Shown: positions 1 through 9,563 of the stretch, in pieces | How the letters are laid out: the number at the start of each line of letters is the position of its first letter | Numbering within the stretch: position 1 is the first letter of the stretch | Assembly (NCBI GenBank): GCA_963795055.1 | Contig: CAWCGJ010000001.1 | Location: forward strand, 1-64,000 | Reading direction: 5' to 3' | From: JASHPR01 sp963795055 | GTDB taxonomy: Bacteria > Actinomycetota > Actinomycetes > Streptosporangiales > Streptosporangiaceae | DNA: 64,000 bases | The notes under the pieces: generated by a model | Told to the model about the DNA's origin: nothing | The model's database searches: none | The model's input: only the letters and a program-made list of their open reading frames with translations | Translations under genes and position numbers: made by a program

Positions 1-497
1 ACAGGTGGCAGCTGAGCAGTTGGTCGCTGGTCAGGTCGCTGAGAGGCCGAGCCGATCAGGCTCCCGTAGATGCTGTCCCAGTACCGACCTGGCGAGGAGG
101 TTCTGAAGCCACTTCTCGTTGAAGGTCTCGTGAGCCTTCAGGCTGACCGGCTTGGCCTTACGGAACTCCATTTCTTGCCCTCCCAAGCGGCTGCGCCCCT
201 GGCTGCCGTGCCCGTCCAGCGTGTCCGCTGTAGAGCAACGCAAGCGGCATATCCACGATGGAGTTATCAAGTTGCTATCGATCTAGATCACTTCACCGCC
301 GCGGCGGACCACGTGCAGCACCAAAGTGCAGCAGCCGTAGCGCCCCTGACCGACCGCCAGCGACCGCTAACGACATCATCCACAGGGCAAAAGACCTTCA
401 GCGACCCTGTTGCCACCAGCTACGGATAAGAAGGTCACGGGGCAGTCCAGTAGTCATCTGCTTCGGCCCTTAGCTGGGCTAGGTACACAGCGAGGGG
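1..497. other. Intergenic stretch without a recognisable gene
   Basis: I see no credible coding sequence here. Open frames on both strands lack family resemblance and ribosome binding sites. The stretch contains one copy of a short dispersed repeat at 259-275, followed by a loosely repeated tract (about 316-375) that resembles the tract after the second copy at 2061. Confidence 0.5.
259..275 (+). repeat. Dispersed repeat, copy 1 (TGGAGTTATCAAGTTGC)
   Basis: The 17-base word recurs at 2061-2077 and, shortened to 14 bases, at 11327-11340. Upstream bases GGCATAT-CAC-ATGG are also shared by the first two copies, and a loosely similar tract with CAGCAGCCGTA follows both. Function unknown; it could be an attachment or regulatory remnant left by related insertions. 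Confidence 0.55.
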
Positions 498-1008
498 TCA
501 CCGCTGCGAAAGATTGCGGGCTGTAACGCACGCCATGATCATGACTTGGTCGGTAGTCACCTCAGCGCCGAGATAGTGGCCGGTGTTGTCGTAGCTCAGG
601 AGGGCCGCAAAGGGCCTGGCGGTGTGAGCGTCGAACAGCCAGAAGTCACGGGCGAGTAAGATAGCTGGGGGTGGACCGAGCGGTCGGCGATGCCGGTCAC
701 CTCGCCGGCCTTGGCCGACTCCCGGTAGCCGATCAGCTGATAGCACTCATACTCCGAGAGCGGGCGGCCCAGCACACGGACCCTGCGCCAGGACTTACCC
801 GCCGCCGTGGTGTCGGCGATGCGGCGAAGCCACGTGCTTGTACATGCCGGGCGCTCTGGCCTGGGAAGCCCCGGGTGGAAGACTCTCAGGAGCGTGTCCT
901 CGGCCGGCATGGCGTAGGTGCGGAGGGGTCAAGGCGAAAGGCGCTCGCCTGGAACAGGTCAAAGCACCGGTCGAGGTCGGCCGGGCTGCGCCGGGCAGGG
1001 TTGGTCAT
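498..1008 (-). pseudogene. Decayed DUF6879-like protein gene
   Basis: Three overlapping frames on the minus strand together resemble one actinobacterial DUF6879-type protein, a family of unknown function often found beside XRE regulators. The N-terminal piece (DLFQASAFRL) starts at an ATG at 1008 behind GGGAG. The middle piece (SWRRVRVLGRPLSEYECYQL...KAGEV) lies in a second frame up to about 680. The C-terminal piece (ARDFWLFD...YDNTGHYLGAE) is in a third frame and stops at 498. At least two frameshifts are therefore needed, so it is called a pseudogene. The assignment rests on motif order and is inferred. Confidence 0.45.
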
Positions 1009-1286
1009 CGCCGCTCCCTGGCGCAGCTCTCCAGAAGGCTCCCGGGGGAGTCGCCGAGCCCGACCCGGGCTCTGGGCGTCTGTGAGTGTGCCGCCATGCA
1101 CCCCTATCACGGCCGCCGGTGCCATCGTCTAGCCACGTCACTATGCAAAAGCGGGGCCCCCGGACTGGACGGGACCTGTTGTCAGCCCGGGGGTCCCTAA
1201 CCTCCCCAAGGACCGGGTACGGGGGGCGACCCAGCCGGGGGGGCTGGCCAAGGAAAGCATCCGCGACATTACACCCGAGCCTGAAT

Positions 1287-1296
1287 ACTGTACAGT
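1287..1296. promoter_or_regulatory. Palindrome ACTGTACAGT
   Basis: A perfect 10-base palindrome lies about 280 bases upstream of the decayed DUF6879-like gene, in an otherwise gene-free stretch (1009-1688). Palindromes of this size in actinomycete promoters are often operators for dimeric regulators. No adjacent regulator gene is present, so its role is unknown. Nothing else in 1009-1688 could be supported as a gene. Confidence 0.3.
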
Positions 1297-1688
1297 GCCT
1301 CACCGAAGTATTTGTCAAATAACTCCGCTGACCGCGCCGCCAGCAGTTTCCAAGCAGAAGGTCAGGGGCGAGGCAAGTGATCGGTTCCTGCTACTGATGA
1401 GCGAAGCAGTCACGGCCAAAAGCTGAAGAGGTCATGAAGGGCCCACGCCGGGGCGGCACCCAGGTAGCCCGATATATTGCAGGAACTGTTCCGCGTAGTG
1501 TCGTGGTGTGGTGCCGAACCTCTTCAATAGCTCAACAGTCCTTTTAGCGCGGAGTACGATCGCGGGATGGTTGACGAGCCAGCCGTCCGGTGTTCTGGGT
1601 TCCCCGTCGGCCTTTCGCTCTCTCGTGCGGGCCACCCGGTTCCCGGACACCACACTTGAGGCTCGGCGGGAGGTGGCATGGGTGCCTG

Positions 1689-1847
1689 ATGGCAACTGCT
1701 CCTTTCCGGATGGTCGGCGGCATGCCGGTGGTGACGGCGCCCGCGAAGATCGATGTCACGACTGGGCAGCTGCGGGGATGCTCGCCGGATGGGCCGCCCG
1801 CAGGCGCACCACGGCGGCGGAGGACCCGAACGGCCTTGACGGTGTGA
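1689..1847 (+). pseudogene. Remnant of a STAS-domain anti-sigma factor antagonist
   Basis: From an ATG at 1689 the frame reads a segment (GGMPVVTAPAKIDVTT-GQL) that matches the start of actinobacterial STAS proteins of the SpoIIAA/RsbV type. It then loses the family pattern and ends at 1847. A degenerate Ser-Ala-Gly-like tract around 1860 suggests that the phosphorylation-site region has decayed too. In the family, the STAS protein is dephosphorylated by a PP2C/SpoIIE phosphatase to release a sigma factor. A broken SpoIIE-type gene lies 0.4 kb to the right, so the two may be relics of one partner-switch module. Confidence 0.4.
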
Positions 1848-2060
1848 GCCTGCACTTTCTCCGGTCTGCAGCAGGCGCTAGGCCAAGTGACTGATGGGAG
1901 GGCCCGGCTGCGGGGGCCCAGGCCCTTCTCCCGGGACGTGCAGCGGCACCTGACGATCAGAGCGCGCCGGTAGGGGCTGTCAGCGGACACGAGCGGCCAC
2001 TGTGAGGACCGCGGTCAGTGGTTTGCAAGCCTGAAGTGTCGCCAGGCGGCATATTCACTA

Positions 2061-2077
2061 TGGAGTTATCAAGTTGC
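2061..2077 (+). repeat. Dispersed repeat, copy 2 (TGGAGTTATCAAGTTGC)
   Basis: Identical to 259-275 and embedded in a longer similar context (about 2041-2180 against 241-375). The stretch between the STAS remnant and the phosphatase pseudogene (1848-2276) holds no other feature that I can support. Confidence 0.55.
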
Positions 2078-2276
2078 GATCGCTCAGAGCGTGAAGCGGA
2101 ACCAAGATCAGCAGTAGCCCTCATACAGCACGAAAGTACAGCAGCCGTAATGCCCTCAGCTGACCGCAGACGACCGCTATCAAACGCGTGACCTGCGATA
2201 ATGACTCGCACTGACCGTGCCGCCAGTAGTTTGCAAGCAGGGGCCAGGGGTTTGACTGCCGGTCACGGATGTCTGT

Positions 2277-3402
2277 TCAGGGCGTGGCAGCGGTTGGAAT
2301 GGCGGGTGTGTGTCCATTGGCACTGCTGCGCAGAGATGTGCCGTGCTCCAGCAGCAGGACGCCATATCATCGTGGGCGTGACCGCCGGTGTGCTGCTGCA
2401 CGGCTCTTATCAGGGTGTCCAGTGCCTGTTCGCAGTCAGGGGCGAGAAGCGCCGTTTCGATCGCGTTTCCTGGGAGGAAGTCTCCGTGCTCGTCGCGGCT
2501 TTCGACAAGCCCGTCGGTGTAGAGCAGCAGCCGGTCGCCGGGCGACCAGGTGGCGGTGAAGGCGGTGAAGTCATCGTCAAGGCCGAGCGGCAAGGCGGCC
2601 TTCCCGTCGGTCAGCGGCCGCAGGTCGCCGCGGTGGCGCAGCAGCGGCGGGTGATGGCCGCAGTTGACAATGGTCAGCTTGCCGGTGGGGGTGATTTGTG
2701 CCAGCGCCGCGGTGACGAAGTCCTCCTCGCCCAGATGCGGCGCGATGGCCCGGCTAACCTCGCCCGCCACTTGTTCCATTACGGGCGCTGCGACGGCGCT
2801 TCGCCGGAATGCGCTGAGCACTTGCCTGGCGAGCAGGACGGCGTCCAGGCCGCTGCCGCGGACGTCGCCGATGATCACCCGGATCCCGTGCCCGGTGGGG
2901 ATGATCTCATCAGATCACCGCCGACCGAGGCCTCGCGCGTCGCAGAGCGGTAGCGGGCCGCGATGTTGATCCCGGTCATCTCCGGCGGCAGCGGCGGAAG
3001 CAGCGCGAGCTGCGCGGCCTCCGCGATCGCGGTCATGCGCGCCAGGCGCTCCTCACGGCGGCGGCGGATACCCGCCACCACGACCGCCATCGCGCCGACG
3101 GCGCAGACCGCCGCGACCCGGGTCCAGTAGTTCAGATCCCCCGTCATGCCGTGCCACCACCCAGCCCCGGCGGCGAGCGCCACGGCGGCGGCCGCGAAGA
3201 CGGCCGTGCGGCGTTCGTCAGCGACGGTGGCTACGATCAGCGGCGCAACGCTGAACAGCGAGATCACGGCCACGCCCGGCACGGTGTCGATCACGCTGAA
3301 CAGAACCAGCCACACGGCCGCTGCAGCCATGGCGACATGCTCGGCCGACGGGCGTGGCCGCGCCGTCACGCCCGGCTCTCCCGCTGGCGCCAGCAGCTTC
3401 AT
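2277..3402 (-). pseudogene. Frameshifted membrane SpoIIE/PP2C-type serine phosphatase (RsbU-like)
   Basis: The product would be an integral-membrane SpoIIE-family phosphatase of about 370 residues that acts on STAS antagonists. It starts at an ATG at 3402 behind GGGGGAGAGG, has several hydrophobic helices (MAAAAVWLVLF, VISLFSVAPLIV), then the pre-catalytic AEAAQLALLPPLP and GGDL motifs. Just after GGDL a single base is missing near 2910; restoring it gives GGDLYEIIPTGHGIR-VIIGDVRGSG. A second missing base near 2361, after HDDMA, separates the last strand; restored, it reads VLLLEHG and stops at 2277. Two indels in one gene point to a true pseudogene. Confidence 0.75.
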
Positions 3403-3832
3403 CGCGCCTCTCCCCCGCTTCACCGGGTTGGCCGCCCAGTTCGGAATACGCCGCGGTGAGGTCCGGGCTTGTGGCAGGTGGCAGCGAAGGCGTCCGACCG
3501 GCGCCAATGGCTCATGGCGGAGACTAGCAGAGCAAGTCCGATCGCCGCGGGTGAATAGCGCAACAAGTCCGGTAGCGCTCTGATTCTCGGCCATCCTGCG
3601 GTGTCGTATAGCCCGGTCGGACGGTCTGTGATGGACGCACCTGGACCCGCAAAGCCGCCTGAAAATCGGAAGCTCAGACCGCGCCGCCTTCACCGACCAG
3701 GCCTGAAGCCGTACAGCAGTCGAGTACAGCAACGTCATCGACTGCGAGCGGCTTCGAGAGACCCCTATCGTCCACTGACTTGCCCCAACGACCGCGAACG
3801 ACCTCGTCGCCACGAGTTCGCATCGAGGGGCG
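3403..3832. other. Gap between phosphatase pseudogene and AAA+ gene
   Basis: No gene seen. A tract at about 3710-3800 with GTACAGCA and CGACCGCGAACGACC words loosely resembles the tracts that follow the dispersed repeat at 259 and 2061, but the core word TGGAGTTATCAAGT is absent. Confidence 0.35.
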
Positions 3833-5776
3833 CTAACTCCACCTGACTGACACCCAAGGCCAACACCAACGAGCCCGCGGTAGACGTATCCCACTGGACT
3901 GTCCGAACCGGGAGGCCCAGGTAAAGGACGCCCCCGGACAACCAAGCCATGTCTTATAAGCAACTGGCCACCGTACAGTCGCCGAGGCAAACGTGAATGA
4001 CCAACTGAGTAACAATCTCACCAGTTGCCCGCATACGGTGCCGACGTTGACGGACGGATCGTAAATAGCCAATGATAACCGAGAGCGCCGACCGTCGTCG
4101 TCGTCGTAGGCCTCCTGGTCGTCGACATCGTCTACTGCGGTTGGTCTACCTACCCCAAGCTCGCGCATCTTTCGCCCCCGCCGACTACGAGACTCTCTAG
4201 GTCTTGCTGGCGTGAATATAACGCTTTCATCAAAACGGTCGGGCAAAAAGGCTTCATCACGGCTATATTCCCAAGGACGGGAACGTGCGTCCCACATGGC
4301 ATTGGCCTGCTCTTCATCCATCAAATGAACGTATGAGCCATAATCGACAGAGTATCCATCAAAGCCGACTCCGGGTCGGCTAGGCCTGCCTAGTCCAGGC
4401 TTCAAGAGGTGGATGAGTCGCGCATCATACAAATCTAGTATTGCTGGATTAGTGTGGTCGCGATTTCTCCGAACCAGGAAGGTTCGAGATCGTCTTTCAA
4501 CCACCACTTCTCGTTGCAGTCGGAACCACATATCCTGGGCAACAGTATTGCCAGTTATCCCCGTTTCCTTGTCCTGCAAATAGTACTTGCGCGCCGCAGC
4601 CTTAACATTGCCGACACGAATCTTCTGATTTCCGGCAGATATCGCGGCCAAGCCCGCAATATTCAATGCGTCCCTCGGAACTCCCTCAGCAGCACGCACG
4701 AGCTCCGCAAAGGCATGCTCCTCAAACGCTGCACTCAAGAAATGAGCTGGAGCCGAAGTCGGTAGACTCACGCCAAGGTCTTCGGCAAGAACCATAATAT
4801 GCCGAGAAAGCAACTGCGCAAAAAAGGAACGCGCCCTAGCTCCTGCTTCGATTGCCAGAAGATACTCGTCGAGATTGAGAGCCGCAGCGGTATCGGAGCC
4901 CAGCTCAAGGCCCACGTAAGTCGAGGCATCTGCCCGTTGTATGAAACGCGAGCGTCGTTCGACGGCGGCGATCTTTACCGTAAATCCTTGACTAGGAAAA
5001 ACTGTACGTCGTAGCATGTCAGCCACCAACGGCTGCAGGTCTATAGGTATCCCACTCCACTCATCAAAGAGTATCCAAATCCGGTGGGGGTATATTGACT
5101 GCGCCGCGGCATCCAGGGCACGCCCGAGGGGCCCGAACAGCAGACGAGGTAGTTCCGCGCCAGAACGCTTAATCTGTGTCCGTACACGCTTCTTGCCTGA
5201 CGAGCGATGAGAGTGCTCCAAACCAATCGTCACGTCCGGCTCCCGTGCCCGTGCTTCCGCACGCCAGCCAGTGGAGTCGTCCCTAGATTTCTCCCTTTCT
5301 TCTTCTGCTACCAAGCTGACCGGACCCTCGACGCGGATCTCAGTCGCTGCCTCAACAATATCGTCGAGCTTAGGAAACATGGTTTCGAAGCGCTCGTCCT
5401 CAATGGACTTCGTCAATAGCTCAAGGTGGATCGCTTCAATGATGTCTATCAATAGCTGGGATGCTCGGAGACTTAGGGGTTGGTGGTAATCAGAATATAG
5501 CCCATTGTTAGACCCAATTTTTCGGAGGTCGATGTAGACGGGTACATCTCCCTCAGCATCGAGTCGGACGGCAAGATTAGAAAGGGCATGAGTCTTACCA
5601 GTTCCTCTACGCCCATACATTACCTGATGGTCGAGCCGTAGAAGCCCGCTGGAGATTTGCTCAACCTCCACGAATGTCCGATGGAGAACTTCTTGCGGAT
5701 TAGTCTCTGCGCGTATAGCAATTCGATTCAGAAGCTTATTAATATTGCGATTTAGCGAATCACCCGCAGTTGCCAC
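3833..5776 (-). CDS. ORC/CDC6-like AAA+ (P-loop) ATPase
   Basis: A predicted cytoplasmic P-loop ATPase of about 647 residues. GTG at 5776 is preferred because GCTGGAGGGCAC gives a good binding site; an ATG 18 bases upstream has none. Walker A is GRRGTGKT near residues 55-62 and Walker B is RIWILFDEW near 232-240. Between them lies a charged, probably flexible insert. The family resemblance is to bacterial ORC-CDC6-type AAA+ proteins, found mainly in mobile or defence contexts, with no established biochemical role. Codon use and base composition are visibly more AT-rich than in the neighbours, a sign of transfer. The last ~60 residues become tryptophan-rich and GC-rich, so the natural stop may have been lost. 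It stands alone, with no partner gene. Confidence 0.7.
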   Translation of the reverse strand: MATAGDSLNRNINKLLNRIAIRAETNPQEVLHRTFVEVEQISSGLLRLDHQVMYGRRGTGKTHALSNLAVRLDAEGDVPVYIDLRKIGSNNGLYSDYHQPLSLRASQLLIDIIEAIHLELLTKSIEDERFETMFPKLDDIVEAATEIRVEGPVSLVAEEEREKSRDDSTGWRAEARAREPDVTIGLEHSHRSSGKKRVRTQIKRSGAELPRLLFGPLGRALDAAAQSIYPHRIWILFDEWSGIPIDLQPLVADMLRRTVFPSQGFTVKIAAVERRSRFIQRADASTYVGLELGSDTAAALNLDEYLLAIEAGARARSFFAQLLSRHIMVLAEDLGVSLPTSAPAHFLSAAFEEHAFAELVRAAEGVPRDALNIAGLAAISAGNQKIRVGNVKAAARKYYLQDKETGITGNTVAQDMWFRLQREVVVERRSRTFLVRRNRDHTNPAILDLYDARLIHLLKPGLGRPSRPGVGFDGYSVDYGSYVHLMDEEQANAMWDARSRPWEYSRDEAFLPDRFDESVIFTPARPRESRSRRGRKMRELGVGRPTAVDDVDDQEAYDDDDGRRSRLSLAIYDPSVNVGTVCGQLVRLLLSWSFTFASATVRWPVAYKTWLGCPGASFTWASRFGQSSGIRLPRARWCWPWVSVRWS

Positions 5777-5895
5777 GTGCCCTCCAGCGCGCATCTGCCT
5801 GAAATCAGCGGCAGTGTCAGCATGTCTAGCCCTTGACCCGACACCGAGGCCACCTGACCTGTCGCCTCCAGCTGTAACCTTGACACTAACGATCT

Positions 5896-6075
5896 TTAAT
5901 GGTGGGTGTTACTGAAGGGCGTGAGGTCCAGCCCTGTCGAGGCGAGGAAGCCATCGAGGAGGCCGGGCCGGTACTGCATCCGCCGCAGCCGGGTCTTGAC
6001 CAGGGCGGTGAGCTGGGCGAGGTTGCGTTTGGCGAGGTTGGCCAGGGATCGCTTGAGATGTGACCAGACCAGCTC
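5896..6075 (-). pseudogene. IS630-family transposase, C-terminal fragment
   Basis: This frame encodes the end of an IS630 transposase (LVWSHLKRSLANLAKRN...LDGFLASTGLDLTPF). It continues the transposase fragment at 8589-9496, from which it is separated by a serine-recombinase element. Joining 6075 to 8592 restores Asn-Pro-Ala-Glu-Leu-Val-Trp across the catalytic glutamate. The fragment has no start of its own. Confidence 0.8.
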
Positions 6076-6241
6076 AGTCGGTTTGCCATAGTGCAGCATC
6101 GTTGGACAGGCGGGTGTGAGCACGCGGTCATCGGCAGGGAGGGCTTGCTTCGGCCGGTCGAGTGGGCCGGGCGGCTGCGAGCAGGTGACCCGGAGGGACT
6201 GGGGGCGTCGGGGGCGGTGCGGACGCGGGCATCCTCCCCAG

Positions 6242-6406
6242 ATGACGGCGCTGACGAAGGTCCCGGAGACGGAACTGTGGACGTCGTTTCCGGAGGCGAC
6301 CCGGAACGACATTCTGGGATTGCTAAGCATGCTCCTGGAGCGGCTGGCGGTCTCGCCCAGGCCGGCGGCGGAGGGGACCGGGGGTGAGCACGGTGCTTCC
6401 GTATGA
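6242..6406 (+). CDS. Small helical protein accompanying the recombinase
   Basis: A 54-residue ORF that overlaps the recombinase start by 23 bases. It reads MTALTKVPETELW, then a helical stretch (TRNDILGLLSMLLERLAV) and a polar tail. No family name comes to mind. A similar small ORF (25677-25910, with LPAERRAAAVALLAMLAARA) precedes the recombinase in the second element, which supports both as real genes with a shared role, perhaps as a directionality or accessory factor. No clear ribosome binding site is visible, so expression is uncertain. Confidence 0.5.
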   Translation: MTALTKVPETELWTSFPEATRNDILGLLSMLLERLAVSPRPAAEGTGGEHGASV

Positions 6407-8577
6407 GCACGGCGATGGCAAGATCCAGGGCTGGCATCGTGACCGGCTGGCGGTCGTCTACGTGCGGCAATCTTCGCGCCAGCAGGTCGTTGACCATGGT
6501 GAGTCGACGCGGCTGCAGTACGGGCTGGCGGACCGGGCGGTTGCGCTGGGCTGGCCTGCCTCGCGGGTGATGGTGATCGATGAGGACCTGGGGCGGTCGG
6601 CGGCGGATGCGGCTGAGCGGCCGGGGTTCGCGCGGCTGGTCGCGGAGATCACGATGGGGCATGTGGGGCTGGTGCTGGGGCTGGAGATGGCGCGGCTGGC
6701 CCGCGCGGGCCGGGACTGGCATCAGCTGATCGAGCTGTGCTCGCTGGCTGGGGCGCTGCTGGCCGATGCGGACGGGGTCTACGATCCGAACTGGTACAAC
6801 GACCGCCTGCTGCTGGGGTTGAAGGGCACGATGAGCGAGGTCGAACTGCATCTGATCAAGCAGCGGATGGCCTCGGGCCGGCTGGCCAAGGCTGGCCGGG
6901 GGAGCTGGCGTTCCCGCGCCGGCCGGGTAGCGCCGGCCTCGGCGAGGTTGCCCTGGACCCCATGAGCAGGACCAGGCGGTCATCCGCCTGGTGTTCCGCC
7001 TGTTTGAGCAGCTGGGCACCGTGCACGCGGTGCTGCGGTTCCTGGCCGGGCACCACGTGCAGATCGGGATGCGGGAGCGGTCCGGGCCCGCCAAGGGCGA
7101 GGTCGTCTGGCGGGCGCCGCACCAGACCGGCCTGGTCAACATGCTGCGCAACCCGGCGTATGCCGGGATCTACGCCTACGGGCGCAGCCGCACGGACCGC
7201 TCCCGGCGGCTGCCCGGGCACGAGCACTCGGGCCGGGTGCGCCGTCTGGACGCCGGGGAATGGCTGGTGCGCATCGACGGTGCGCTGCCGGCCTATATCA
7301 GCGCCGGGCAGTACGAGCGCAACCTGGCACGGATGGCCGCCAACCGGGCGCGCGCGGCCGCGGCCGGGGCGCCCCGTAACGGCCCGGCGCTGCTGGGCGG
7401 GCTGGTGGCCTGCGGGATCTGCGGTCACCGCATGCAGGTGAGCTACGAGACCAGCCGGCAGGGGCTGACCGGGCGGTACTGCTGCCAGCGCCGTCATCAC
7501 ACCTACGGTCAGGCGCGCTGCCAGCAGATGGCGGCCCGGTTTCTCGATGACCAGGTGGTTGCGCAGGTCCTGTCAGCGCTGGCCCCGGCCGCGCTGGAGC
7601 TGTCGGTCACCGCCGCCCGGCAGATCGAGGCCCGCCGCGCCGAGGTCGACCGGATCTGGCGGCAGCGGCTGGAACGCGCGGAATTCCTCTGCGACCGGGC
7701 GCGGCGCCAGTATCAGCTGGCCGAGCCCGAGAACCGCCTGGTGGCTCGCCAGCTCGAGCGTGAGTGGGAAGCCGCGCTGGCCGAGCGGGCACATCTGGGT
7801 GAGGAGTACGAGCGGTGCCAGCGGCAGCGCCCGGCCCGGCTGTCGGCCGCCGAACTGGCCGCGATCCGCGCCCTGGCCGACGACGTCCCGGCCCTGTGGG
7901 CCGCGCCGACCACCACCGTCGCCGACCGCAAGAGGCTGCTGCGGGCCGTCATCGAGTCCGTCCAGGTCACCGCCGACGGCGCCACCGAGCACGTCCACGC
8001 CACCGTGACCTGGGCCGGCGGCCACCAGACCCACACCGACCTGACCCGCCCGGTGGCCCGGATCGACCAGCTGTCGTACTACCCCGCGCTGACCGAGCGG
8101 ATCCGGGCACTGGCCGGTGCGGGCCTGGGGAACGCCGCGATCGCCGGCCAGCTCGCCCTCGACGGCTTCCGCACGCCCCACCTGCACGAACACTTCCACG
8201 ACGGCGAGATCCAGCACCTGATCCGCCGGCTGGGCCTGCGTCCCGGCCTGGACCACGACCACCGCACCGATCAGGGCAGCCTCGGGCCCGGCCAATGGTG
8301 GCTGGCCACCCTGGCCCGCGAGATCGGCATGCCGACCGCGACCCTGTTCGGATGGCTCAAACGCGGCTGGATCACCGGCCGGCAAGACACCCGCCCGCCC
8401 TACCGGTGGATCATCACCGCAGACTCCGCCGAGGTCGAACGCCTCCGCGCGCTGCACCAGCTGCCGGCCGGCTACCACAACCGGCGCCGGTGGACCGACG
8501 CCGGCGTCCCGATCGACACGTCCCAGGACAAGGAGCCCGACAATCATGAACGAGAAGCCCTACGCAACTCGCACTGA
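6384..8577 (+). pseudogene. Large serine recombinase (resolvase + recombinase + zinc-ribbon domains), split by frame breaks
   Basis: It begins at GTG 6384 behind GGAGGGG. The catalytic resolvase domain contains YVRQSSRQQV with the nucleophilic serine and SRLAR-like LEMARLARAGRDW. After KAGRG the frame slips by minus one (near 6902), and a further base is missing near 6965 (LDP-[D]EQDQAV). The rest, from about 6968, contains the recombinase domain, a zinc ribbon (CGICGHRM...CCQRRHH), a coiled coil (about 7620-7850) and a C-terminal helix-turn-helix-like part. Such proteins catalyse integration and excision of the element that carries them. The first break is shared with the copy at 23616-25792; the second is not, so this copy is probably dead. 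Confidence 0.75.
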
Positions 8578-8588
8578 GGCAACGACAT

Positions 8589-9496
8589 CTCCGCCGGATT
8601 CAGGTCAGGTGCATACGCTGGCAGCCGGTAGACCCGCAGCCACGCCTTGTTCTCTTGCGCGAAGGCCGCCAGCTCGGGCGCGAGGTGGATGTTGAGGTTA
8701 TCCCAGCACCACACCAGAGGAGCTGACAGCTGGCGGTGGGTGGCGATGATCAGGTCCCGGTAACCGGCCCAGCTGAACCCCTTGGCCTCGCCCTTGCGGC
8801 GCCGGTAAACCAGCAGGTGGTAGTACAAGTGCGGGCGGTCGCCGGGCCGGTAGCAGGCGACCCCGGCGATGCTGACCCGGCCGCCTCCGGCGCCGCGGAC
8901 CCGGACCATGGGCCGGGTTCCGCGCCGGGCCCAGGTGCGGCCTTTCGGCGGCCTCAGCCCCTGGCCTGCCTCGTCTTCGAAGCAGATGAAGGCGCCCAGG
9001 TCGCGCGCCGTGCTTTTATATCGGGCCACACCTCGGCCTTCCACACCGCCACCGCCTCATCGTCGCGCTCGAGGGCCTGCCGGACCGGGACCTGGGCCGA
9101 CCAGCCGTGCCGGCGCATCAGCTTGGAGGTGCCCTCGACGGTGTACCCGACGTGGAACAGCTTCCCGATCAGCGTCTTGATCCGGCCCAGCGTCCACCGC
9201 TGGTCATTAGCGAACCCGTGCGCCAGCGGGCCTTTGCTCAGCTCGAGCTCCAGCCGGGCCCACTGCTGCGGGCTCAGCCGCTCCCGCGACACCGGCCCTT
9301 TCGATCGCAGCGCCTCCGGGCCGCCGTCCCGCCAGGCCCGGAGCCACCGCCGCACCGATCCCTCGGTGACCCGCAGGTCGTGCGCGATCTCATCAATCGT
9401 GTCGCCGCGGGCGAACCGCCCGGCGGCCTCCAGCCGCAGCCGCTCCCGCCGCTGCTGCTCAGCGGGCGTATACCCGCCCCGTTGCGCATACCGCAT
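8589..9496 (-). pseudogene. IS630-family transposase, N-terminal and catalytic part, frameshifted
   Basis: From ATG 9496 the frame gives an N-terminal helix-turn-helix (DEIAHDLRVTEGSVRRWLRAW) and the linker up to WPDIK. A one-base indel near 9015 shifts to a second frame with FEDEAGQG, the CWDNLNIH aspartate and YAPDLNPAE. The coding match stops at the catalytic glutamate, where the serine-recombinase element is inserted. The missing tail is at 5896-6075. Confidence 0.8.
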
Positions 9497-9563
9497 GCCT
9501 TCGTCATACGCCTGCAGCCAGCCGACATCACGACCTGAGCTCTACGAGTTCAGTCTGGTTAGC

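Larger units (their letters stand above)
6076..8591 (+). mobile_element. 2.5-kb serine-recombinase element 1, inserted in an IS630 transposase gene
   Basis: The left boundary is agCTC|agtcgg (6073-6075) and the right is acatCTC|cgccgg (8589-8591). Removing 2516 bases rejoins the transposase frame exactly. The element carries a small ORF (6242-6406) and a split large serine recombinase (6384-8577), and nothing else. The imperfect inverted ends (AGTCGGTTTGCC on the left; ATGTCGTTGCC as the complement of the right) look like large-serine-recombinase attachment arms around a CT core. A related element lies at 23577-26062 in the opposite orientation. Confidence 0.8.
5896..9496 (-). mobile_element. 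IS630-type element, interrupted and frameshifted
   Basis: The transposase gene runs from 9496 to 5896 once the inserted element at 6076-8591 is removed. The outer ends of the IS are probably near 5885 and 9540, but I could not find convincing terminal inverted repeats or a TA duplication. It is inactive: split by an insertion and broken by a frameshift near 9015. Confidence 0.7.

Noticed and set aside
1432..1695. An 87-residue minus-strand frame with AKRTVELLKRFGTTPRHYAEQF
   Set aside because: The second half looks protein-like, but I recognise no family and there is no binding site or continuation; too weak to list.
5880..9545. Terminal inverted repeats of the IS630-type element
   Set aside because: Candidate ends near 5885 and 9540 do not match each other convincingly, so no exact boundaries are claimed.
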